Below are positions 35,573 to 46,900 of a stretch of DNA of 64,000 nucleotides, piece after piece (positions within the stretch are counted from its first letter, which is position 1; the number at the start of each line of letters is the position of its first letter). The translations under genes were made by a program, and so were the position numbers. The notes beneath the pieces are model-generated. The model was not told the DNA's origin. It made no database searches and was given only the letters and a program-made list of their open reading frames with translations. Where the stretch lies: assembly GCA_036768485.1 (NCBI GenBank), contig JAVLUZ010000142.1:21046290-21110289 (forward strand), in the 5' to 3' direction. Origin of the DNA: Mermis nigrescens (lineage: Eukaryota; Nematoda; Enoplea; Mermithida; Mermithidae).

Positions 35573-36064
35573 CCCTTTTTATCACGCGGACAGAAGGATT
35601 TTCTAATTAAGATAGATCTCAAGAAAGCTTTGATAATACTGTTGTAATGTTCCTTAAATTTCAGGTTGTGCGAAATTAGCACTCCTAAATCGCGAACATA
35701 GACAGAATCGTTCGTAATAACTTGTGTATTGAGTGTATATGACAATTTAGATTATTTTTGTCCAAATATAGGGCTGTGCATATTAGTATATTTGTATTAT
35801 TATATTAGTATATTTGTATATTTGTATTAGTATATTTGTATTATTATTAATAAGTAAGAATTAAATCTATTCGGCGCGAAGCGCCGAAAAATTTTTGAAG
35901 TTTTACCTCTCTAAAACGCATTTTTAACATAACAAAAAATTTCCATAAATGCCAGCCAAGCTCAAAAATTTTTTGCATTTCCTGAAATTTTGCTGACAAA
36001 TAGACCAAAAAGTGGGAAAAAACGGTGGTCTGGTCTATAATGTCAACCAAATTGCTGGGAATAA

Positions 36065-36185
36065 AAGTGTGGTCGGGTCGGTTCGGACAGACCCCTTACA
36101 TGCGCGGGTTCGGGTTGAACCCTGCGGGTTGGGGGTTCGACTGGTTCCACGGGTCGGGTGTGGTCGAAAAGGTCAACCCGATTTT
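36065..36185. repeat. GGGTCGG/CGGGTT-rich patch, second copy
   Basis: Same base style as 26282-26400 (GTCAACCCGA, GGGTTCGGG). It abuts the palindrome-related fragment at 35840-36060. Confidence 0.55.
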
Positions 36186-36508
36186 GCATTCCTCAGCTTT
36201 CTAGGCATATAAACGCTTTAGGGTCCAAATTCGGTCCGTCCAATCGGTGGAATAATCTTGTTTCGCCGTACAGTAACGATTCATTTTTTCGCACTATTCT
36301 TTACTTGTCGTCGTGACAATACTTGTAGGCATTTTTATATGATAAATTTCAATAATGTTCAAAAAATTTCTACAAAATTTTTTTGGATGGCATGTAAATT
36401 TCAGCAAGAATCATTTGTCACATCGTGTGACTTGTAATTTTTATAATTCGAGCAATAAAATGCTCTCAGGCATTTATGACATTTTCTAAAAATTCGTGGC
36501 GATTAATC

Positions 36509-37015
36509 CCATACATGAACGGTAAATTTAACTTAAGGGCGATAAGATTTACAACCTTGCACATATTCCAGTTCAGATTTAGGATTTTAAATATCACTTA
36601 ATGGTGATAAGATCAATGACCGTGCACATATTCTACTTCAACGGATTTAGGATTTTACTGACACTTTGGTTGAATTCACTTAATATATCTTGGTTAAACT
36701 GTTGATGGATATAGCGTTCTTATCATCACGCATGTTGATAAAAATGAAACGCATTTCGCGATGCCTGCATCTTAATGTATTTTTTGATGACATTAAATCT
36801 TGCTAACTAATTACCATAGCTTCTCCATAGAAATTGCGAAACAGTGGCATGTGGCATCCGTGTCAGTAAAATCCTAAATCCGTTGAAGTAGAATATGTGC
36901 AAGGTCGAAGATCTTATCACCATTAAGTGATATTTAAAATCCTAAATCTGAACTGGAATATGGGCAAGGTTGTAAATCTTATTGCCCTTAAGTGAAATTT
37001 ACCGTTCATGCATGG
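36509..37015. mobile_element. 507-bp inverted-repeat element
   Basis: Arms of about 155 bp: CCAT.CATGAACGGTAAATTT, TTAAGGGC, CTTGC.CATATTCCAGTTC on the left, mirrored at 36860-37015. The spacer is about 200 bp. No coding frame. A target duplication could not be defined. Confidence 0.8.
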
Positions 37016-37175
37016 ACAGCGTAAAAATTATGGGGCTCCAGACGGATCAAGTCCCAAAAAGTATCAATGATAACAATTCTAGGAAGTTCGCCAGATTCTT
37101 GGGCGAGAGGGGGTATCTAGACCCCACCCAGACGCTTCATGCTCATTTATGGTCCCGTTTAGCATTGCGACCGTG

Positions 37176-37280
37176 GGAATGTTGAGACAGTTGGAGTGTT
37201 GAGAATTCGAGTGGGAGTGTTGAGACAGTGGGAATGTTGAGACAGTGGGAATGTTGAGACAGTGGGAGTGTTGAGACGGT
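37176..37280. repeat. Minisatellite (GTGGGAATGTTGAGACA)n
   Basis: Five to six units of about 17-20 bp with the core GTTGAGACAGTGGGA. The same core ATGTTGAGACA occurs twice at 29908-29955. Confidence 0.85.
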
Positions 37281-37762
37281 ACCAACTTATCAACCAACAA
37301 CGTATAAATGTTCTCGACCGAAAAAATTTTTCATTTTAATTATTGTCCTGTGTAGACAAAAGAAGACACATTTTATGAGCATTTCTACTTTTTCAATATA
37401 ATATTCTAATGCGCTTAATCAATTCTATCATAAAGCCTGTGTACTCGACCGTTATTTTTCCTGAAAAATAGATAGCGTCTCATCTTGTCACTTGCCAGTG
37501 AGTAAATTTGATTTGTTATAAAGATTTTTCAATTGTTTATTTTTTATGACTAAATCACAATTAAATTTAAATCATTTATTATAAAAATAAATAGAAATAT
37601 TCTAATCTCGTCTTATGCGATTAAAGAATCGTACCGAAATTTTCGAGCTATTCGCGAAAGGTGTTGTTTATTGCTGTATTCTTCACTTCGTTTTTTGTGT
37701 AGTTCGAAAAGTGTCGAAATTTCAAATTATCTGAGTGATTCAAACGCTTACATTATCTTTAG

Positions 37763-37952
37763 TTGAATGCCAATCAAATCGAAGCCATGACGAACTGGGC
37801 AATGAGGAATTTTACGAAAGTTGCAAAATTTTGCAATTCTACGTCACCTAAACCATACTTGGTGTACAGCTCATCGAATAAAATTGATGTAGAATTCAAA
37901 GCCACAGCTGGAGTTCCAGGCAGCCATTTCGCAATCGAGTGGACAACAATTG
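37763..37952 (+). CDS. CUBN: CUB gene exon 1: C-terminal half of CUB A
   Basis: Acceptor TATCTTTAG; 63 codons plus one base, donor TTG|GTATGT (phase 1). It codes for KFCNSTSPKPY, SSSNKIDVEF and HFAIEW, the end of a CUB domain. The first half must be on an upstream exon that I could not find. Confidence 0.88.
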
Positions 37953-40900
37953 GTATGTAGTTTCATTGAACCATCTTTGATAAAATGACGTTTCGGCGAT
38001 CAACATTTTGTTTAAGCCTTCATAGGCAGTGGAGCGAATCGAGTTTGTAGCACCCGTGGTAATGAATGCAAATGAAAATGCAAGTAAAAGTCAAATTCGA
38101 AGGAATTTTTATGAAAACCTGAGTATTTAGGAGATTGATTGATAGATAGATACCGATCAGGCGTTTAATTCACATTTCCATGGCACTCGTATCTCATCGA
38201 CGTTTTATATCTTAGTGCTGATATAATATAATATAATTATATCTTACTCTCGCAATGCTTTCCATTTTAGCTCTAAACCGATGTAGAAACTGCTTGCAAA
38301 ATACAAGCTAATTTCAATTATTGTCGTGATATCTTTCATTGTTACCTTTTTTCAGAAAACTATTCGTATTATTTCTTATTTAAAGTGGTCTTCTGCTATG
38401 TCACCTATCAAACGTTTGGATTGATCTAAAATGTGCAAAAAACGTAGTGATTTTATGACGTGTCACATTTGAATATCACTACTAAAGGTAGACAGTTTTC
38501 TCGGTACTGGAAATTAGAAATTTAGTTTTATTCTTACCGAGCTGTAAATCAATTAAAGCATGTATAAAATATAGGGATCTGCAGAAAAATGGCCCATGTT
38601 TTATGGATGATTTTAATAAAAAATTTTAAGTCTATCTTTTCTACTGTTTTAATTTTTACGGGAATTTTTCTTTTGCAGAAACAAGATAAGGAAATGTGGT
38701 TTGTTAGGTTGTAGGTTGAAATCTACTCAGAAGATAAAATTTTGGCTTTTTGTTAGAAAATAGGACAGAAGTCGTAAAAGTACCGTCTGCCGAGGAAAAT
38801 AATATATTGCATGTTTCCAGGAATGACGATACAAATAAAGAACTCAGAAGGTTGGGAAAAATTGCATGTCTCGCAGCCAGTCACCAAACATTGTTAGCTG
38901 CTGATTATTTTTTATCTATTCTTGTAGGTTGTGGTGGTTTAATGACTCAAAATAATAGTCGTCTTCGTTTAACTAACGATTCCATGCAGTCTCGCGATGT
39001 ACAGTGTGATTGGGTCATCAAAGCACCCATTGGGTGGCAAATTCAACTGACCATCAATCAGCTTACGATGAATTCATACAATCCATCATCGTATTGTGAA
39101 TATCGGCTACCAACTGTTGATAGCTCGAAATCTGGTCGGTCTGGAGTTCACGTAAGTTATGAAGTTAAGAGTATCACAACAACTGAATTAGTTGGGTGGA
39201 GAGTAAATTAATTGTTTCAATAAAATGCATCTGGAAGGTAATAAGGAGGATTTAGATAAAAATTCAAATAAAAACCCTCTCTTAACTTTTAGATGAAAAT
39301 TTTATTAAAACTTCTATAAGAATTTTATTTCGTTTGCGTTTTATTGGTAGAACAGCTGTAGTTGATTTGATCGGTGCAACATGCCCAATTGCTCATCGTA
39401 TTAGTGATAACAGTAGGTACATAGATGGATATATTTTGCAGCCTCTATAAGCTTTCAGTCAGGACATCCTTTGTGAAGTGTTATATTACCACTAGCAATT
39501 AATTTATAAATTTATTTCGTAGTAGGTACTTACAAAAAAGAGAGAACGTTTAAGTGCAGTCGTTTTGTCTTTAAATTTTATTTCGGTGTTGCACACACTT
39601 GGGCAATATCCTGTTCAGGCACGTAGCTCTGGGGGAAGGGGTGGGGGTCCGGACCCCCAGAATTCAAAAAAATCGGAAAATAGGACTTTTTAAACGTTAT
39701 TTTGTGCTATTTTTGGCCTTTGGGCTTAGTCCCCCCAAAATTGGTGTCGGTCCCCCAAAATAGGACGGCCAGCTACGTGCCTGGTTGGACGGGAAGAACC
39801 ATTGGCCATTGTCCACGTATGGTGGTGCCTTCTCAGTGATTTGTATTTATAAATGGTTTTCGGCGTTTGGCATGAAATGTCGGTGACAAAACGGTCTTTA
39901 TGTAACTGATTCTTTGCCAAAATCCGCACAAAAAGTTTGTTTTAGAAATATAAACTAAGATAACTTGCAAAAATTTTTCGCAGCGTTAGAGAATACTGAT
40001 TCAACTATATCTAGGTTTCTTAGCTTTTAAACTTACGCATGCAATGTATGCAGCTGCATGCCGTATGTACATACGAGTATATTGGCTAACTGATAATTTT
40101 CCAGCAAAATAATGACTTTTCAACGCTAACATGAGCTACAGTGGCTTAGCTGTAAAGGAGAGGCTGGGGGAGAACTAGTCCCCCCAAAAATTTTGGAAGT
40201 ATGAAAATTTTTTACAAGATTCTCCGAAGGAAAAATTTGAGATACTTAAAGCGTATTAGAAAAACCGCTAGAATAGATTTTAGCACACTTTTTGAGCTAA
40301 TAAACCCAAAATTTTAAAGCGTTTCGCGCCTTATTTATTTATATGCAACATATTTGTTTAATATGATTGAAATCAAATTTTATTTTTTAAAACTTTCTTC
40401 TTTTACAATGTGTAGATCTCGTTGAGAAAAGCTCAAAAACACCATTATTTTTGCCTATCCATTAGTATTTGCTGAGATATCCAAATTCAAAATTTTCGTC
40501 CCCCCAATCGGAAGGCCAGCTACGCCACTGATGAGCTACATTTTTTCTCCGCGACGCGACGACATAGCTAATTATTTGTGATCGTGATCTAACTAGCCGG
40601 AAGGCATTTAATTTTTTAATTCAAATGTGCTTGTACATTCTACATAATTTTTATCTTTCTAAGCCTAGTGTGTATGTTGCAGATTTTCAACGGTCCAAAT
40701 AACAGTACGGGACATCCAATTTTGAGCGTTTGCGACACAGTTCGCGAATCTAACACAGTGGTAGCTTGGTCAAGTGGGAACGAAATGTTCGTTAGCCTGA
40801 TATATCTTCACAATATGCTGAATCACGCTCTTGACCTTGGATTCTCAGCAAATTACGTTTTTGTGGAATCGCAAGGTGTTTTTTACTCAGTTTTTACAAA

Positions 40901-43900
40901 TTTCCATAAAACAACGGATAGCCTAAAAGAACTCGTAAAATAAAAAAAGTTCCATTCTCGCGTCGCTGTGAATAAAATGGGGGTAAATTATTGTGAAATG
41001 GCGAAGTTATACGTTTGGTTCTACAAATGCGTCATAAAATTTCAAATAATTCGAGTATTTCTTTTAAATTTTAGATGTTGCCTGATGAATCATTTTAAAA
41101 TTTTCCGTAGTGCTTCATTATATTAAGAAGCAGTAGGATATTTAAACTTGGCAGATTTTCTGCTATTGCAGGAGCAATAAGGTTAAACGAAAACTTAATT
41201 CAGCGACAATAAGAAAACCAGGCATTCAAGACTTTCTCTTTAATTGATATTACAAAAATAGCCCGAAATATATCTCCTAAAGCCTTATTAGCCTTAAAAG
41301 ATTGCACATATACATTTCAAATCAACTGTGAACCTAAACGCCGTTAATATCCTCATTTGGAAAAGTGGATGAATTCATTCTGACTGGATGACAATCGACA
41401 AGTATTATTTTATGGTCGATTTTATAATTTTTGAACACATTAAACCATGCTTTTAGGCTGCGGAGGATTATTTACCGCAGAAACTGGCTTTATTTCTTCG
41501 CCAAATTATCCAAATCCATATTCTTCTGATTCCGAATGCATTTGGACGATTAAAGTGGTTGCGGGATATATTGTCCGTTTGAAATTGGCTTCGCTGGATT
41601 TCGGAGTTTTACAGAATGGCAATTGCGAAAGCATGGAACATCCGGCACTAGTTTCTCCCAGCCGACTCAGTGTATAACACGAATATATGTTGAAATGAGT
41701 GTACATATGGAGTGTTAGAAGTGCACATAAGATCAGCATGTAGATTTTTGGGAAGGGATAGTCTGGAGGGTTCAGCGCTTTGAATGCCTGCTCATGCTCA
41801 ATTGCGTAGTTGGCCTTCTGAATTTAGGGGGAACGAAAATTTTGAAGCCGGATACCCCAAAAACTACGTGTAGATAGGAAAAATAATGGCGATTTTAGGT
41901 TCTTCTCAGCGATATGTGAACATCGACAATTAACTTGATAACTTGATTTCAATTATATTAAAGAATTTATTGTGTTTTAGGCTTATTGGTTCAAAAAGGG
42001 GGTGATAAAATCTATTCTAATTGTCCATCAGATATGCTTTGAGAATTTTCAAATTTTTCCTCTGATGGACCCTTGCTGTAAATACTCATACTACTAAAAT
42101 TTTTGGGAGACTAGCCACCCTCCCTTATCCCCCCACAGCTACGCCCCTGCTCACTCTCACCCCAGGTACAACGATGCATACCTTTATAGAAAAAGTAGAA
42201 AAGTAATATTCTATTTTGGAATTCGTTATATTTCTTCCATATGCGATCAGTTTTATTATATTTTGTAAAATCTGCTGCATTTTTATCTCGTAGAAAATAT
42301 TGCATCTTTAAAATAACAAAATTATACTGTTTTTGATATTTACTCAACATTTATGAGCCCAAAAGGAATCGATTTAGCAAAATTTTGCAGCTGCTCCTCG
42401 TGCCCATGCTTGACGCGTCCGAATCACACGTGGACGTGGAGGGGTGGAGGTTTGAGGGTATGCACCCCCCAGAGGGTCGAATATACCCCCAAAAAACCGA
42501 AATACCCCTCCTCCAGAATTCAATTTTTGAAATTGTTTCAATTCTTTCCGCGATGTTTTGATGTTAAAGGATAGTGCTCTATGAGAAACATTGAAAAATG
42601 GCGTTATTTCGCCATACCACCATTTTTAAGACCATTTTTTGACCTTTAAAAACCTTTCACCCTCAGAATCTGGTGCTGCCCACCTATGGTCCGAATGAAT
42701 GTAAATTCTCCAACTTCTGCTTATTTGAAGATAATTATACGGCTTTCACATCCACCTCGTAAGACTTAATGAAATTTTATCTCTTAAATGATGAAATTTT
42801 CACTTGAATTTTAATGTGTTTCATCTATGCGCATGATCGCTTTTACTGGAGATATTAAAGTATAGCTAGGAAAAATCGTTACTGCATTTATGTGCTATAT
42901 AATCTGAAAAATTTATATCCTTCCATCGGTTGAATGGAAAAAAATGAATCGAAAAGCATTAATTCTAGTCTAGGACAAAAAAAGGAAATTTGTAGGGAAA
43001 TACAGAAGTCGCATTAGATAGTATTTATACTAATACGATAGCACGATAGTCTTTAGAGCATGTTTTAGCTGAGTTTTAAAATAGGAATACAGACTTATAT
43101 TTGATATAAAAAGGAAAAAATTATTAAAATCATCTACGCCAGAGGCGGAACATTTAAAATCAATTTAATTTTAAGATTTCGTGGCTTAGGTTATCTTCTT
43201 AAGCATGTTTTACTCTGCTACTGTTCCGATCATGAAGTGGAGTCTAGATATGAATATACGTCTATTATCCTTATTACTTGATCAGTGATTGTCAGAAGTT
43301 GAATGCTAATTTAACATCACATTATTGAAAATTATAATAGTAGATCAAGTTTTCTCGGTATTCAGAAAGTAAATACGACTTTTCAAATTAACAAACGGAT
43401 TCTCCTTAAGATTTTCGATGGCGAAAACACAACAACGCCTTTGCTGGCTCAGTTTTGTGGGAATAGTCTTCCTGAAAATCCTATTATTATGAGTTCGTCG
43501 AATACGATGACGCTCAAGTTTTTCAGCTCGAGTAAAGATCTATCAACTGGCAGGTATTGTTATTCCTCATCATAGCAAATTGGTCATCTCGCAATGAACT
43601 ATTGCGAGATGACCAATTTGCTATTATGTTGTAAATCTCGTTCTATGGATCGGATATAGTTGCGAGTTGAGCGAATATAGCAGAAGCATGAATCTATAGG
43701 GTCGGATGCATTTCCGCCGCATAGGTCACTTCCGCCGCCTGACTCAGTTCCGCCACATAGTTCACTTCCGCAGCATAAATCATTTCCGCCGCATAGTAGT
43801 ACGGAACAGTCGCTATCGTTATTAATTACACAAAGTACATTTAAGAGCAGAGTAATGTAGCATTTGAAACATAGAACTTATACGGGTTTCCGTTTAAATA

Positions 43901-46900
43901 AACAAAATGTAATAAAAGTTTTTTAGTAAAAAATAAAATGTCCGACTACAGAATGTAATAAAAAGATTTTAAATTAAAAATATTATGTCCGACTTAGATA
44001 ACTGAGTTCAGTTATTAGGTAGCTATTTGATAGTCATAAAGCCATATTATACAGCGTTGGATAAGCAGTTCCTTTCTGGATCATCCAGTAAACTTCAATC
44101 AATAAATGTGGTAAGGCAAAATTTTACCACGCATTCACTGGTAAAAATTTAATTTTAAATGAGCTTTTCTTTGTAGAAAAATTTGATGTTAACAACGCGA
44201 ATTAGTTTGCTGTTATTAATTGAAAACGATGTTTTATTAGTCATCGAATAATTGTCTTAATAATAGTTCATTTTTTGTTGCATAGTGTTGTCATTTAAGA
44301 CAAATGAGCACATCCATGCACCTGATTTTATAAATTCTGTTTAACAGATACAATCACACATGAATATAGAACACAGCAAAGTATGAGGATAAGTGGGGTG
44401 TGACTGAACCCCCGTATATATTCGTATTGGTGAGTAGAAATTGAGAAAATTGAGAAAATTGAGAAAATTGAGAAAATTGAGAAAATTGCATTTTTATGTA
44501 AGAAAGTCTTAAAAATGTAGGTGGTTCGCATCGTGAGAATTATTTACCATAAATTACCCTGAATTTGGCTAAAGATGACACTTTTACAGCCAATATAGTA
44601 GAAAATTATTGAAAAGTACCTATTTTATGACCTTATGTTGAAAAATGTAGGAAAATACAGTTTTTACCGACTATCACAGCGAAGTTTACAAGAAATAAGA
44701 CCATTTTATGTTGGGTCCGCCCCCTCACTTTGGCAAATCGTGGCGCATATAGCAATTATTCCGTAATATGCGGCGGAACTGGACTATGCGGCGGAAATGA
44801 ACTATGCGGCGGAAGTGACCTATGCGGCGGAAATGCACCCCAATCGAATCTATAAGCGCGTACGCATGAAACTAATACATATTGATAAGGGCGTTTGGCG
44901 CTTTTAAATTATGTTGTATTCGGTTAACAAACTACTTATATTTCTTTTGATTTTTATTTTACTGCTTAATGGGTATTAAGATAAGAGCCCTTAAGTCGAC
45001 AGCGTCGTAGAAAAATTAAAATTTTTACTTATTATTTATCAAAAGAAAGTTGCTAATATTAGCTAAATTTGTCCGTTTCGCAACACGGTATGCCAAGCGA
45101 AAATCAGAAATAAGCCATAGTTTGTGTAATGTGATATGGTGTGTATATTTATGCTATTAAGCTTTGTGTGTTTATTTTTCATTATATCAATCAAAAATCT
45201 GCAAGACTCAGATAAGTAAAACATTGCTTAAATTCACTAGCGCTTTATAGAGGTGGCCGTGGAGTTTCTGCAACGTATGAAACCGGTTGTGGTGGAACTC
45301 TAAAGGCAACTGCTTCGCCTCGCTCTTTGGAGAGCTTAAAAGGCCGTCTTCTATCAGAATGTACTTGGCATTTAATAGCCGAAAACTCGGGTAATACTCA
45401 TAATTGCTCATAATTCCATCAACGGCTCAATTGTAGCTGACTCGTGATTATTACTTGAAGCTTAAAAATATGTATTAAAAAACGTAATTCTATGCCTAAT
45501 ATGAATCGATAAATTGAAATTTCTTTTGGTTTGTCCAACATTGAGCCACTGCTGTCCTTTAAATAGCCCGCGAATTATCTGCGTAAAAATGAATCGGTTT
45601 TCTGCGCACGGGGAATTCAAAATTACTAAAACTTCTTTTATCGAAGACTTCTAAATTCTTAGCGTATTCACGATGTCTCACTCATATTTGGGCAGCTTGT
45701 AAGACCGAAATCACACTAAAACAAATAATTTAGCGCGAAGCATCTAAAATTGTTGGCTTTCAGTTTAAATGTGTGCATGGGTCTATTCTGACGATTCTTC
45801 AAATGCGCTTCAAGAATTTTCAATTTCTTCCTTTACTCGTAAATATCCAGAATTTTCGGGGACGCTGGTTGCCCCCAGTTCCCCTGGCTACTTGTCTGAG
45901 GTCGTACAATTATGACAAAATTACTGGTGTGCGCTAATCCCAGCCTTTGGTAGGCAAAATAAAGGATAAAAATTTATGAAGATCAAATATTTCATTCAAA
46001 AGTGCTTGCTTGAAATTGGCCAGAAACTGTGAAATAACGTAGTTTTAACACGATTTTAGCGTTTACACCAGTTTTTTAGATCATTTTGGCCCAAAAAACT
46101 CATTTTTGACCCCCTCCCACCAGATCGGCTGATCCCGTCCCCTTAGGCCGGCCATGTTGTGCATCTATTGTCGCGGTGCGTACAAGATTGAATTTATCCG
46201 AAGTATGCTCACATCCTACTGATAACATAAAATTTTGCGTAATATACAACAACGTCAGCTTGAATTTCTTGTTATTCGTATAATCTGAACCCTTCGGACG
46301 ATTTATTTTTCGTTTTCAGGGGACAAAGTATTTGTATCAGTGAATTATTTGTCTTTATTCAATTTCGACCTGCAAAACGAGAATGACAACAACTGCTCAG
46401 CGCACTCACTTTCAATATACGATGGTCCAGAAGATTCACCGACCACCCTATTGGATACTTTATGCGGTTCTCGATCGCCCCCAACTTTTGTTTCCACTGG
46501 CCCCGTCTTAACCATAAAAGCCAAACTGTTGGACACGTTCTGGATCAGTCAAAGAGATTTTTCACTCACGTATTCCTCTTCATCGTCTTGTATGTTTATG
46601 TGTTGTGCTTTTAGTATTCATTACTTAACAATTCATAATTGATTTCATTCGATAACACTAATTCTGATTTACTTTCTAAAAACCCCAACTTAATTATAAA
46701 TATATATACGATATTTGAAATTAGTAGCTCACGTTATACTCAGTTCGGGCTCATTTGCAAAATAAGTAAATTTATGGGCACATGAAACACCGATTTCAAT
46801 AATAAAACAAATTCCCTGTAAAAAAGGCACAATTTTTGCGATTTTCTTCACTGATTATTATTTACCTGAGCATATCTGGATTCGAATCCAGAATAATAGA

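Larger units (their letters stand above)
32135..35575. mobile_element. 3.44-kb foldback element with minisatellite arms (FB1)
   Basis: Flanked by exact 9-bp duplications TTTTTATCA (32126-32134 and 35576-35584). The ends are inverted: GGGCATAAGTAAA.GGTGG at the left, and GGGCGTGGGTAAAAGG on the reverse strand at the right. The arms are about 1.26 kb (left about 32135-33395, right about 34045-35575 including a nested element). The outer part is a GC-rich minisatellite, followed by ordinary AT-rich arm sequence. The 9-bp duplication and repeat-built arms are features of Drosophila Foldback elements (Mutator-like group). No transposase frame is visible; open frames in the arms are minisatellite translations. 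Probably non-autonomous. Confidence 0.85.
31637..35745 (-). pseudogene. Non-LTR retrotransposon RT C-terminal region, split by a foldback element
   Basis: The minus strand 35745-35585 codes for VYVRDLGVLIS, KFKEHYNSIIKAFLR and RKSFCPRDK. The frame resumes at 32134 as NLVKAFIVYVRPILEYS, ALWNPSYISDIN and ALQRKFTKHIVGYH, then after a frameshift near 31740 WNHLPDFVVSSPNLNIFKSR, ending with TAA near 31637. Removing 32135-35575 and one 9-bp duplication joins the parts in frame as CPRDK-NNLVKAF. This copy was therefore continuous across the join before insertion. The later frameshift shows it is now dead. Confidence 0.88.
22153..37762. other. Intergenic and upstream region of the CUB gene, transposon-dominated
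   Basis: 22.2-24.1 kb: a tRNA-like remnant and otherwise nothing recognised. 24.1-24.8 kb: a tandem duplication. 24.8-27.2 kb: scattered repeats, a CGGGT-rich patch and one hAT-type element. 27.2-29.0 kb: a large palindrome. 29.0-31.5 kb: retrotransposon remains with a nested foldback. 31.6-35.7 kb: a minus-strand retrotransposon split by a 3.4-kb foldback. 35.8-37.8 kb: a palindrome-related fragment, an inverted-repeat element and a minisatellite. The exon expected just upstream of 37763 (first half of a CUB domain) was not found, so the first CUB intron may span much of this. Confidence 0.5.
39152..40682 (+). other. CUB gene intron 2 with two hAT-type elements
   Basis: Contains the elements at 39616-39781 and 40139-40530. 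The rest is AT-rich without recognisable features. Confidence 0.6.
40876..43410 (+). other. CUB gene introns 3 and 4 (exon 4 lies between)
   Basis: Intron 3 (40876-41456) holds nothing I recognise. Intron 4 (41651-43410) holds a hAT-type element at 42426-42688 and a C-rich repeat end near 42105-42150. Confidence 0.5.

Noticed and set aside
39351..39416. Open segment reading TAVVDLIGATCPIAHRISD, resembling the middle of a CUB domain
   Set aside because: It fits only with a poor donor in exon 2 and would leave exon 3 without a phase match. The strong GTAAGT donor of exon 2 joins exon 3 in phase 0 and gives a normal CUB domain.
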